The position numbers were made by a program, and so were the translations under genes. The notes below the pieces were generated by a model. The model saw only the letters and a program-made list of their open reading frames with translations. It was not told the origin of the DNA and did not search any database. A stretch of 64,000 bases of DNA. Source: Chryseobacterium sp. CY350. GTDB taxonomy: Bacteria > Bacteroidota > Bacteroidia > Flavobacteriales > Weeksellaceae. This document shows positions 18,161 to 26,594 of the stretch, one piece after another; position 1 is the first letter of the stretch; every line of letters starts with the position of its first letter. The stretch lies in the NCBI RefSeq assembly GCF_027945075.1, contig NZ_CP116034.1:3658001-3722000 (forward strand), in the 5' to 3' direction.

Positions 18161-19834
18161 ATGGAAGAAGAAAAAAAATCTCTCAATTTTATTGAGCAAA
18201 TTATAGAAGATGATTTAGCAAACGGTATGAGACAAGATCAGATCCGTTTCCGATTTCCGCCGGAACCCAATGGTTATCTGCATGTAGGTCACACAAAAGC
18301 GATCTGCATTAACTTTGGTTTGGGCGAAAAATACAATGCTCCTGTAAACCTTCGTTTTGACGATACAAACCCTGAAAAAGAAGAGCAGGAATTTGTAGAC
18401 TCTATCATGAAAGATGTAGAATGGTTGGGTTTCAAATGGGATAAAGTATTGTATGCATCAGATTACTTCCAACAACTTTACGATTGGGCAGTTCAGTTGA
18501 TTAAAGACAAAAAAGCTTATGTTGACGAGCAACCATCTGAAGTTATAACCGAACAAAGAAAAAATCCTTCCGAACCGGGAGTAGAATCTCCTTATAGAAA
18601 CCGTCCTGTAGAAGAGTCTTTAGAATTATTCGAAAAGATGAAAAACGGTGAATTCGAAAGTGGCACGATGTCTCTTCGTGCAAAGATCGACATGGTATCA
18701 CCCAATATGAATATGCGGGATCCTGTGATGTACAGAATTCTGAATAAACCTCACCACAGAACCGGTACAGCATGGAAAATCTATCCGATGTACGACTGGG
18801 CGCATGGTGAATCTGACTATTTGGAGCAGGTTTCTCACTCGCTATGTTCATTGGAATTTGAAAATCACAGACCACTTTATAATTGGTATCTAGACCAGGT
18901 TTATGAAGAAGGAAAAGTGAGGAACAAGCAGAGAGAATTTGCTAGAATGAACGTTTCTTATATGATTACTTCCAAAAGAAAACTACAAAGGCTGGTCGCT
19001 GAAAAAGTAGTTACAGGTTGGGACGACCCGAGAATGCCTACCATTTCAGGAATGAGAAGAAAAGGTTTTACGCCAACTTCAATTAGAAATTTTATTGAGA
19101 AAGTAGGTGTGGCTAAGAGAGAAAATCTTATTTCGATTCAACTGTTGGATTTCTGCGTACGCGAAGATCTTAATAAAGTTGCGAAACGTGTCATGGCAGT
19201 TATTGATCCTGTAAAATTGATTATAGAAAATTATCCTGAAGGACAGGAAGAATGGTTAGAAACGGAAAATAATCCTGAGCAGGAAAATGCTGGCACAAGA
19301 GAAGTACCTTTCTCCAGAGAATTATATATAGAGCGTGAAGATTTTCAGGAAGAGGCCAATAAAAAATTCTTCAGATTAAAATTGGGCGGCGAAGTTCGTT
19401 TAAAATCTGCTTACATCATTAAAGCTGAAAGAGTAGAGAAGGACGACAACGGAAATATTACAACGATCTATGCTACTTACGACGAAAAATCTAAGTCGGG
19501 AAGTGGTACAGAAGAGAGTTTACGAAAAGTGAAAGGAACACTTCATTGGGTTTCTGCTGCACATGCAATTCCTGTGGATGTAAGAGTTTACGATAATTTA
19601 TTTACCGTAGAACAGCCTGACGCTGAGAAAGATGTGGATTTTTTAGATTTCGTCAATCCGGATTCTATGTCTACAATTCAGGCGTTTGCTGAGCCTGGTT
19701 TGAAAGATGTTGCTGTGGGAGAACCACTTCAATTCCAAAGAATTGGATATTTCACCAAAGATCAGGATTCAACGGATACCAAGATGGTATTCAACAGAAC
19801 CGTAACCTTAAAAGACTCCTATAAGCCGGAGTAA
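18161..19834 (+). CDS. glnS: glutaminyl-tRNA synthetase
   Basis: A 557-residue class I synthetase that charges tRNA-Gln. The class signatures are HVGH at residues 41-44 (PNGYLHVGHTKAICINFG) and the KMSKS-like MITSKRKL at about 273-280. DDTNPEKEEQEFV and the GlnRS-type GMRRKGFTPTSIRNF block are also present. Sequence after about residue 335 is the anticodon-binding beta-barrel domain. The start at 18161 (MEEEKKSLNFIEQII) was chosen because it matches the usual N-terminus. The earlier TTG and ATG at 18134-18139 would leave almost no leader behind the promoter element. A GluRS identity is unlikely given the GlnRS-type barrel. Confidence 0.95.
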   Translation: MEEEKKSLNFIEQIIEDDLANGMRQDQIRFRFPPEPNGYLHVGHTKAICINFGLGEKYNAPVNLRFDDTNPEKEEQEFVDSIMKDVEWLGFKWDKVLYASDYFQQLYDWAVQLIKDKKAYVDEQPSEVITEQRKNPSEPGVESPYRNRPVEESLELFEKMKNGEFESGTMSLRAKIDMVSPNMNMRDPVMYRILNKPHHRTGTAWKIYPMYDWAHGESDYLEQVSHSLCSLEFENHRPLYNWYLDQVYEEGKVRNKQREFARMNVSYMITSKRKLQRLVAEKVVTGWDDPRMPTISGMRRKGFTPTSIRNFIEKVGVAKRENLISIQLLDFCVREDLNKVAKRVMAVIDPVKLIIENYPEGQEEWLETENNPEQENAGTREVPFSRELYIEREDFQEEANKKFFRLKLGGEVRLKSAYIIKAERVEKDDNGNITTIYATYDEKSKSGSGTEESLRKVKGTLHWVSAAHAIPVDVRVYDNLFTVEQPDAEKDVDFLDFVNPDSMSTIQAFAEPGLKDVAVGEPLQFQRIGYFTKDQDSTDTKMVFNRTVTLKDSYKPE

Positions 19835-19858
19835 AATCTATTTATATCATTATAAATG

Positions 19859-19891
19859 AAACAGGGCTTAATTTTTAAGTCCTGTTTTTTT
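19859..19891 (+). terminator. intrinsic terminator of glnS
   Basis: Arms at 19859-19871 (AAACAGGGCTTAA) and 19875-19887 (TTAAGTCCTGTTT) pair over 12 of 13 positions and run into TTTTTTTT. Confidence 0.85.
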
Positions 19892-20043
19892 TCGTCAGTT
19901 CGAGTTTTTTTGGAAATGATATGAAGAGAAATGTATCAAGAACCCGTGATCAAAAAACTTGTAAATCACAAACTTCTCGATATGATGTTCTTCAAAAAAA
20001 AATTACTCGATGCGACGGAATTAAACATAAAATCAAAGAAATT

Positions 20044-21264
20044 GTGAAACTTATAAATATATACACAAGTTCCTACAAAGGACTTTCAAAAGAAAGCTGG
20101 ATGTTGGCATTGGTAATGCTGATCAACCGCTCAGGCTCCATGGTACTTCCATTTTTGGGAGTTTACATGACTGCGCATTTGAAATTCAGCATAGAAAACA
20201 CCGGAATTGTCCTGAGTTTTTTCGGGATCGGCTCCGTAGTTGGTTCATGGTTAGGCGGCTTTATCACCGATAGAATCGGAGAATATAAAGTTCAGTATTT
20301 TAGCCTATTATTAAGTGTTCCATTGTTTTGTTTAATCCCGCTTTTTAAAACTGAAGCGGGTGTTGCATTTATTATTTTATTGCAAAGTATTGTAAGTGAT
20401 GCTTTCCGTCCTGCAAATTCTGTAGCGATCACAAAGTATGCGAAACCAGAAAATATTACACGGGCGTTTTCACTGAACCGTATGGCGGTGAATTTAGGAT
20501 TCTCGATTGGTCCCGCTTTAGGCGGAATTTTATCTGCAATTTCTTACGATTTTTTGTTTTACAGCAATGCTTTAGCGGCTTTTCTTGCTGGCTTACTTTA
20601 CATTTCATTCTTTTATAAACGAAATAAAATCGCAAAAATAAAAGCTAAAAAGGTGAGTGAAGTGGTAGAAATTAAAAAAGAAAATTCGCCTTACCATGAC
20701 CGGAAATTTCTACTATACTGCTTTCTGTGTATGTTATTTTCGATTTGTTTCTTTCAGTTGTTTAGTACATTGACGATTTTTTACAAAGATACTGCGCATT
20801 TGAGTCAGCAGAATATCGGCTTTATCTTAGGGTATAGCGGATTCTTAGTTGTTTTACTGGAAATGGGATTGGTACAGATTGCTGAAAAATATTTCAGCTT
20901 AGGAATTACAATGCTTATCGGCACTTTTATTTGTGGGTTTTCTTATGCAATGCTGGCTTTTGATTACAGCTTATTTGCATTATTACTTTCGATGACTTTG
21001 CTGTGTATTGGTGAAATCTGGACGCTTCCTTTTATGTCGACAATTACGGCTTTACGTTCAGGGAAAAATAATAAAGGAGCTTACATGGGTTTAAATGGAA
21101 TTTCATTTTCAGTCGCGTTCATCATTACACCTTACTTAGGAACTTCGATTGCAGAAAAATTTGGTTTCAGCATCTTATGGATCGGCACCGGAGTTTTAGC
21201 AACCATTATCGCCATCGGGTTTTATTTTATCGTTCCTTGGATGATAAAAGACAAAAAAGTTTAA
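20044..21264 (+). CDS. MFS-type efflux transporter
   Basis: About twelve hydrophobic segments and the first-loop pattern of the major facilitator superfamily (GSWLGGFITDRIGEYK). This is a transporter of the drug or sugar efflux type. Substrate unknown. The open frame begins at 19921, but its first 41 residues are basic, rich in Cys/Arg and unlike a membrane protein start. The GTG at 20044 opens VKLINIYTSSYKGLSKESW, which fits the usual N-terminus of this group in flavobacteria, so I chose it. If the ATG at 19921 is used the protein has 447 residues. A strong terminator follows at 21282-21317. Confidence 0.85.
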   Translation: MKLINIYTSSYKGLSKESWMLALVMLINRSGSMVLPFLGVYMTAHLKFSIENTGIVLSFFGIGSVVGSWLGGFITDRIGEYKVQYFSLLLSVPLFCLIPLFKTEAGVAFIILLQSIVSDAFRPANSVAITKYAKPENITRAFSLNRMAVNLGFSIGPALGGILSAISYDFLFYSNALAAFLAGLLYISFFYKRNKIAKIKAKKVSEVVEIKKENSPYHDRKFLLYCFLCMLFSICFFQLFSTLTIFYKDTAHLSQQNIGFILGYSGFLVVLLEMGLVQIAEKYFSLGITMLIGTFICGFSYAMLAFDYSLFALLLSMTLLCIGEIWTLPFMSTITALRSGKNNKGAYMGLNGISFSVAFIITPYLGTSIAEKFGFSILWIGTGVLATIIAIGFYFIVPWMIKDKKV

Positions 21265-21281
21265 ACTAAAAGATTTTATAT

Positions 21282-21317
21282 GAAAGCTGCAATCATCAAT
21301 TGCAGCTTTCCTTTTTT
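21282..21317 (+). terminator. intrinsic terminator of the MFS gene
   Basis: Perfect arms GAAAGCTGCAAT (21282-21293) and ATTGCAGCTTTC (21299-21310), then CTTTTTT. Confidence 0.9.
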
Positions 21318-21386
21318 ATTCGAGTTTTACGAAGCAATTCCTAAAAACTGTACAATTTTTGCTGATGCAAGTCTACAAATTACTTC

Positions 21387-23417
21387 ATGAACAAAATATA
21401 CCTTCTCATATTCACGTTTTGCACCACGATAATTTTTTCGCAGAAAAGAGATTCTGCAACTTTAATTTCAGAAGTAAGAATTGATGCTTACAAAAAACCA
21501 ACCTCTTTTATCGCCTCCACAAAATCGGTTTCTGTAGTTTCAGAGAATCTGCTAAGTCAAAATCCGCCGGAAAGATTGCTGGAATCTGTCAATCAGATTG
21601 CCGGAGCAAGAATGGAGGAACGTTCGCCGGGAAGCTATAGAATTTCTTTGCGTGGTAGCACTTTGCGGTCGCCATTTGGTGTGCGAAATGTAAAAGTTTA
21701 TTTAGACGATTTTATTCTTTCTGATGCATCGGGAAATACATATTTTAATGTCATTTCTCCTGAATTAATCACGAGAATGGAGATTTTCAAAGGTCCGGAA
21801 AGTGGTGATTTCGGAGCCGCTACAGGCGGTACGGTTTTGTTGCAGACTCAAAGTAGCGAACAAACTTTAGCCAATCTTTCTGTCGGAAGTTATGGAACAT
21901 TTAATGAAAGTGTTAATTTTTCAAAACAGTTCAGAAAGCACTTTTTCCAGATTTTTCAAAATTATTATCGTACCGATTCATATCGCAAGCAATCTGCTGT
22001 AGAAAGAAAACAGATTTTTATAAAAGACAATTTTCAATACTCGAAAAATGCCGAGTTGAAAGCCATGATTCTTCTTTCGGATCTTGATTATCAGACTCCA
22101 GGCGGTTTGACTTTAGAGCAAATGCAGCTCGACAGAAGGCAGGCAAGACCAAAAACTGCTACTGTTCCTGGCGCAAAACAGCAGGATGCAGGAATTCGTA
22201 ACAAAATGATTTTAGCAGGAATTTCTCATGAGTTTAAAATTCTTCCGGAGTTATCACATTATGTTCTGGTTCAGGGCTCGTATGTAGATTTTGAAAATCC
22301 TTTTATTACCAATTTTGAAAACCGTTTTGAAACGAATTATGCCGTAAGAAGTCATTTGAATTATAACCAAAACTGGGGGAAAGTTTCGGCAGAATGGCGA
22401 TTGGGTTTCGAAGGTGGAATGAACAATATTTTCGTTAAAAATTTTGATAATAATAAAGGAGTAGAAGGCAACCCGCAGAATTTTGATAAGGTTAAAAACA
22501 ATTCGGGATTCTTTTTTGTTTCGCAGAAATTGAATATTAACGAAAAACTGTTTTCAGATAGTTCATTAAGTTTAAACTCAAATTTTTACGAATGGGAAAA
22601 GATTTTTCCTGCTACTGAAAATGGGAAAACTAAATTTAAAGATCAGTTTCTTCCTAATTTCGGATTGACTTATCTGATCGGAAAAGGTTTTTCGGTTCGC
22701 GGAAAAGTGGGAAAAGGAAATTCTGCTCCCACCAATGAAGAAATCCGTTCCTCCAATCAGGAATTCAATTTAAATTTAGTTCCGGAATACGGATGGAATA
22801 AAGAAATAGGCATCAGAAAACAATTTGGTGCTTTCCTGTTTGCAGAGGCCAGTTATTTTGATTTACGAATGAAAGATGCGATTGTGAGAAGACAAAACGA
22901 GCGCGGACAGGAATTTTTTGTCAATTCGGGTGGAACCGTCCAAAAAGGAATAGAAGTTCTTTTGGAATCGAAAAATTTCAATCTTAAAAATGATTTTCTC
23001 AGCAATTTCAAATTTAGATTTTCAGGAAGCTTTTATCAGTTTAAATTTCAAAATTATCAACAAGGAGCAACTGATTTTTCTGGAAACGATTTAACAGGAG
23101 TTCCGAAAAATACGATCAATAGTTTACTCAACTTTACCTTTTTTAATAAACTTTCTGTAGATTATTCTCACTTTTATACTTCAGAAATACCGTTAAACGA
23201 TGCAAATACAGTTTGGTCAGATGCCAACATAATCGGAAATATTCAGTTCAGATATCCTGTGCAATTTGAAAATACAATTCTGAATTTATTTGTTCAAATC
23301 CAGAATCTATACAACACCGATTATGTTTTAGGCTTTGATATCAATGCTTTCGGAAATCGTTATTACAATCCGGCTGCCAAAAGGAATTTTGTTTTTGGAG
23401 TAAAGGTAAATTTTTAG
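21387..23417 (+). CDS. TonB-dependent outer-membrane receptor
   Basis: A 676-residue receptor with a signal peptide (ending IIFSQ, about residue 19). The plug domain covers about residues 40-155: NPPERLLESVNQIAGARMEERSPG, SLRGST, VYLDDF, and RMEIFKGPESGDFGAATGG. The rest is a 22-strand barrel ending in the aromatic terminus (FVFGVKVNF). It imports a ligand at the cost of TonB energy. The plug type resembles iron-siderophore and FecA-like receptors, but no ligand can be named. No carboxypeptidase-like N-terminal repeat or sigma-interaction domain is present, so it is not a SusC protein or a transducer. Neighbours give no substrate hint. Confidence 0.9.
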   Translation: MNKIYLLIFTFCTTIIFSQKRDSATLISEVRIDAYKKPTSFIASTKSVSVVSENLLSQNPPERLLESVNQIAGARMEERSPGSYRISLRGSTLRSPFGVRNVKVYLDDFILSDASGNTYFNVISPELITRMEIFKGPESGDFGAATGGTVLLQTQSSEQTLANLSVGSYGTFNESVNFSKQFRKHFFQIFQNYYRTDSYRKQSAVERKQIFIKDNFQYSKNAELKAMILLSDLDYQTPGGLTLEQMQLDRRQARPKTATVPGAKQQDAGIRNKMILAGISHEFKILPELSHYVLVQGSYVDFENPFITNFENRFETNYAVRSHLNYNQNWGKVSAEWRLGFEGGMNNIFVKNFDNNKGVEGNPQNFDKVKNNSGFFFVSQKLNINEKLFSDSSLSLNSNFYEWEKIFPATENGKTKFKDQFLPNFGLTYLIGKGFSVRGKVGKGNSAPTNEEIRSSNQEFNLNLVPEYGWNKEIGIRKQFGAFLFAEASYFDLRMKDAIVRRQNERGQEFFVNSGGTVQKGIEVLLESKNFNLKNDFLSNFKFRFSGSFYQFKFQNYQQGATDFSGNDLTGVPKNTINSLLNFTFFNKLSVDYSHFYTSEIPLNDANTVWSDANIIGNIQFRYPVQFENTILNLFVQIQNLYNTDYVLGFDINAFGNRYYNPAAKRNFVFGVKVNF

Positions 23418-23433
23418 CTTTTAGAATAACATA

Positions 23434-24399
23434 TCAGTACTTAGAAATAATATGTTGAACGATCATTTCTGCATGAATCCTCGAATTTTCTATAAACCAA
23501 AGATGCGTATCTTTTCCGCCGCAAACTACGCCGGCCAAGTACAAATTTGGAATATTAGATTCCATTGTCTCAGCGTTGTAAACAGGGTTAAAAAAATCTC
23601 CTTGCAAATCAATACCTGAATTCCTCAGAAAGTCAAAATCGGGAAGATAACCGGTCATTGCCAATACAAAATCGTTTTCAATTTCTTTAATTTCCTCTTT
23701 TTCATCTTTAAAAATTACAGAACTCTCTTTTATTTCTAACAGTTCAGAATTAAAATGAGCTTTAATGCTTCCTTCGTTAATTCTGTTTTCAATATCTGGT
23801 TTAACCCAATATTTTACATTTTCAGAAATAGAAGACTGGCGGATAATCATTGTCACGTCGGCACCTTTTCTATACGTTTCTAAGGCAGCATCTACAGATG
23901 AATTGCTAGATCCTACTACAACAATTTTCTGTTTTGCATAAGGGTAAGGTTCTGTGTAATAATGTTTTACTTTATCTAAATTTTCCCCTGGTACCTGCAT
24001 TAGATTCGGAATATCATAAAATCCTGTGGAAATTATCACGTTTTTTGACTGATATTTTGATTTTGAGGTTTCAATTTCGAAAATCTCATCTTTTTTAGAA
24101 ATTTTTAAAACCTTCTCATACAAATTGATTTTCAGATCTTTCTGTCTCGCAATTCCTTGATAGTATTCCAACGCTTCCTGTCTTCCGGGTTTTGGAGCAG
24201 CAGAAATGAAGGGAATTTCAGCAATTTCTAATTTGTCGGCGGTTGAAAAAAATTTCATGTACAGAGGATAGTTGTAAAGCGAGTTTACAATCGTTCCTTT
24301 CTCAATAATTAAATAGTTTAAATCATTTTTTTTGGCTTCTAAAGCACAGTTTAAACCAATTGGTCCGGCGCCGATAATGAGAACGTCTAAAATTTCCAT
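23434..24399 (-). CDS. YpdA-like FAD-dependent disulfide reductase
   Basis: A 321-residue two-domain flavoprotein. The FAD-binding motif is GAGPIG at residues 10-15, the NAD(P)H-binding motif is VVGSSNSSVDAALE at about 165-178, and a second FAD contact is LAGVVCGGKDTHLWFIENSRIH near the end. The stretches NSLYNYPLYMKFFSTADKLEIAEIPF and GRQEALEYYQ match YpdA, the bacillithiol disulfide reductase of Firmicutes. In the staphylococcal enzyme the residue at position 14 is a functionally important cysteine; here it is isoleucine. The electron acceptor may therefore differ. It is convergent with the receptor gene and has promoter elements immediately before its start. Confidence 0.82.
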   Translation of the reverse strand: MEILDVLIIGAGPIGLNCALEAKKNDLNYLIIEKGTIVNSLYNYPLYMKFFSTADKLEIAEIPFISAAPKPGRQEALEYYQGIARQKDLKINLYEKVLKISKKDEIFEIETSKSKYQSKNVIISTGFYDIPNLMQVPGENLDKVKHYYTEPYPYAKQKIVVVGSSNSSVDAALETYRKGADVTMIIRQSSISENVKYWVKPDIENRINEGSIKAHFNSELLEIKESSVIFKDEKEEIKEIENDFVLAMTGYLPDFDFLRNSGIDLQGDFFNPVYNAETMESNIPNLYLAGVVCGGKDTHLWFIENSRIHAEMIVQHIISKY

Positions 24400-24403
24400 C
24401 TAA

Positions 24404-24419
24404 CAAATTTACAAAAATA
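24404..24419 (-). promoter_or_regulatory. two TAnnTTTG elements immediately before the YpdA-like gene
   Basis: TATTTTTG (24419-24412) and TAAATTTG (24411-24404) stand directly side by side on the minus strand. The second ends 4 bases before the ATG. No TTG is found at the usual distance. Confidence 0.45.
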
Positions 24420-24529
24420 CATGATCTAAAAAGTCTAGACTTAGCGCAAAGAATATCATTTATTTGTGAATTCTAAAACTTCAGATTTAATGATGGCATC
24501 GCTTTTGGTCATTTTTATAAAATTTTAAG

Positions 24530-25165
24530 ATGAGAAAAATATTGATCATATTGTCAGTGCTTTTTATTTGTTCGTGCGAAAAAAAACAGGATAAAAATCC
24601 GACAGTTTCAACAGATAATCTCAAAAGATCAAATGAAAGAACCGATGCAACGCAAGATGTTCTTTCGACAGAAGTGGCTTTAAAGAAAACTAATGATGAA
24701 GTTTTACAGGCAATGAAAGTTGGTTATTATGATATCTTTGCCAACTATATTCATCCACAAAAAGGCGTTCGTTTTTCAATGTACGCTTTCATTAATAAAG
24801 ATGAGGACAAACATTTTTCAAAAGAAGAGTTTGAAAAGTATTTACCTTCAAAAACTATTTTTACGTGGGGTTCGCGTGATGGCTCTGGAGAGATTTACAA
24901 AGCAACGCTTAATAAATATCTTCAGAACTGGGTTTTTAAAAAAGATTTTACAAAAGCTGAATATTCTTTCAATTCTTTTTTGGCAGGCGGAAATTCTCTT
25001 AATAATTTGAAAGAAATGTATCCAAATACCAACTTTACGGAGAATTATATTGCCGGATCAGAGAATAGTGGAGGCATGGATTGGAACGCTCTTCGTTTTG
25101 TTTTTGAAGAATTTAACGGAAAATATTATATCGTTGCCGTCGTCAATGATGAGTGGACAATTTAA
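24530..25165 (+). CDS. predicted lipoprotein, function unknown
   Basis: A 211-residue protein with a type II signal peptide and lipobox FICSC (cysteine at residue 16). A lysine/aspartate-rich linker follows, then a globular part from about residue 50. The part from about 65 to the C-terminus (YYDIFANYIHPQKGVRFSMYAFI, then a long GGMDWNALRFVFEEFNGKYYIVAVVNDEWTI) resembles small envelope proteins of Bacteroidota without known role. It ends 18 bases from the convergent glycosyltransferase gene, with no visible terminator between. Confidence 0.75.
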   Translation: MRKILIILSVLFICSCEKKQDKNPTVSTDNLKRSNERTDATQDVLSTEVALKKTNDEVLQAMKVGYYDIFANYIHPQKGVRFSMYAFINKDEDKHFSKEEFEKYLPSKTIFTWGSRDGSGEIYKATLNKYLQNWVFKKDFTKAEYSFNSFLAGGNSLNNLKEMYPNTNFTENYIAGSENSGGMDWNALRFVFEEFNGKYYIVAVVNDEWTI

Positions 25166-25183
25166 TCAGCCAGAATCTAAACT

Positions 25184-26473
25184 TTACAGTATTTCGGATA
25201 ATTGTTTTGTTAAATTTCGTCTTGTAAACTGTTCAATATTTTGACTATTTTTCAATAGATTTCCGCTCTTCCAAAGTTCAAATTTCGCTAAAATAAACTG
25301 TTTTATTGTTTCCGAATCACTATAACTAAAATGTTTTCCAGCTTTAGTTTCTTCCAGTATTTTAGAAACATCAGCTTCATCAGGACCAAAAGAAATAATC
25401 TGGTTTCCTGTAGCGAGATATTCAAATATCTTCCCTGGAATGATTCCTTTGGAAGATTCATTCGGGAAATTTGTAATGATAAGCATAGTAGAGTTTGACA
25501 TTTCGTCAATCGCTTTATCGTGTGATAAATAGCCCAAATTATTAATATAATTTCTTAAACTCGATTTTTCTATAGACTCTAAGATCCTATCATCAATTCT
25601 ACCAACAAATTTTATCGAGAAATTTTCCGCAAAATCAGGATCTGTTTTCACAAGATCATCAAGTGCTTTCCAGAGATTTTCAGGATTTCTAAGTTGCTCG
25701 AGAACGCCAATATAACTTAAGGTGAATTTTGTTGAAGACACTGAATCGGCAGAAGTTTTTGAAGCATCACTTTCATCAAAACCATTGGTAATACACAATG
25801 CATTGGCTCCGTTTTTTCTAAAATTTTCAGCATCGGTATAGCTGGTTGCTAACGTAATATCTGCGTTTTTGAAAACTTCACTTTCCAACTGACGGTGTTT
25901 TTTGTCTGATTTATTGGTAAGTTTTAAATGTTTATAATAAGAAATTTCTGTCCACGGATCACGGAAATCGGCAACCCATTTTATATCAGAAAATTTCTTT
26001 TTTATGTTTAAACCGATGAGATGCAAAGAATGCGGCGGCCCTGAAGTGACAATCACATCGATCTTGTTGTTTTTTAAATACTCTTCCAAAAATTTCACAG
26101 AAGGATTTACCCAAAAAACCCTCGCATCGGGAATGAAAAAATTTCCACGGACCCAAATCGAAAGTTTAGATTTCCAACTTTGATTATTTCCCACATCAAA
26201 CTGTCCGGCCTTGAATTTTTTATTGCTTTTATTCAGTTTTTCGGCCAATTGATAAGGTTCCCAGATTTTAGTTTTTATGATTTCTAAATTTTCGGGAACA
26301 TCCTTCATTAAGCTTTCGTCAATCAAAGGATAACTTGGGTTTTCCGGAGTGAATATGATTGGTTCCCAGCCAAATTCGGGCAAATATTTTGCAAATTTCA
26401 ACCATCGCTGAACTCCCGGTCCACCTGCAGGCGGCCAGTAATAAGTGATGATAAGGATTTTTTTTGTATTCAT
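25184..26473 (-). CDS. glycosyltransferase of GT-B fold (GT4-like)
   Basis: A 429-residue protein with the N-terminal glycosyltransferase block ILIITYYWPPAGGPGVQRWLKFAKYLPEFGW. The nucleotide-sugar domain toward the C-terminus reads FTLSYIGVLEQLRNPENLWKAL, KFVGRIDDRILESI and GIIPGKIFEYLATGNQIISFGPDE; the last is the E-x7-E-like donor site. It would act on the inner face of the membrane, adding a sugar to a lipid-linked glycan or polysaccharide. It lies 120 bases downstream of yfhO-like and DUF4834 genes on the same strand. Acceptor and donor cannot be told. Confidence 0.85.
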   Translation of the reverse strand: MNTKKILIITYYWPPAGGPGVQRWLKFAKYLPEFGWEPIIFTPENPSYPLIDESLMKDVPENLEIIKTKIWEPYQLAEKLNKSNKKFKAGQFDVGNNQSWKSKLSIWVRGNFFIPDARVFWVNPSVKFLEEYLKNNKIDVIVTSGPPHSLHLIGLNIKKKFSDIKWVADFRDPWTEISYYKHLKLTNKSDKKHRQLESEVFKNADITLATSYTDAENFRKNGANALCITNGFDESDASKTSADSVSSTKFTLSYIGVLEQLRNPENLWKALDDLVKTDPDFAENFSIKFVGRIDDRILESIEKSSLRNYINNLGYLSHDKAIDEMSNSTMLIITNFPNESSKGIIPGKIFEYLATGNQIISFGPDEADVSKILEETKAGKHFSYSDSETIKQFILAKFELWKSGNLLKNSQNIEQFTRRNLTKQLSEIL

Positions 26474-26594
26474 CTTAAATATGAATTCTATCGTCGTTCA
26501 CTTCAGCGAATCTTGAATTTCCGCAGAAATCCGGACAAAGTTTTAAATTGATTTTCAAGAGTTACTTAGATTCCTAAGGAACGATAAACAGAAT

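Noticed and set aside
19921..20043. 41-residue N-terminal extension of the MFS transporter
   Set aside because: It is basic and cysteine-containing, with no membrane or signal pattern. The GTG at 20044 fits the family start. The choice is not certain.
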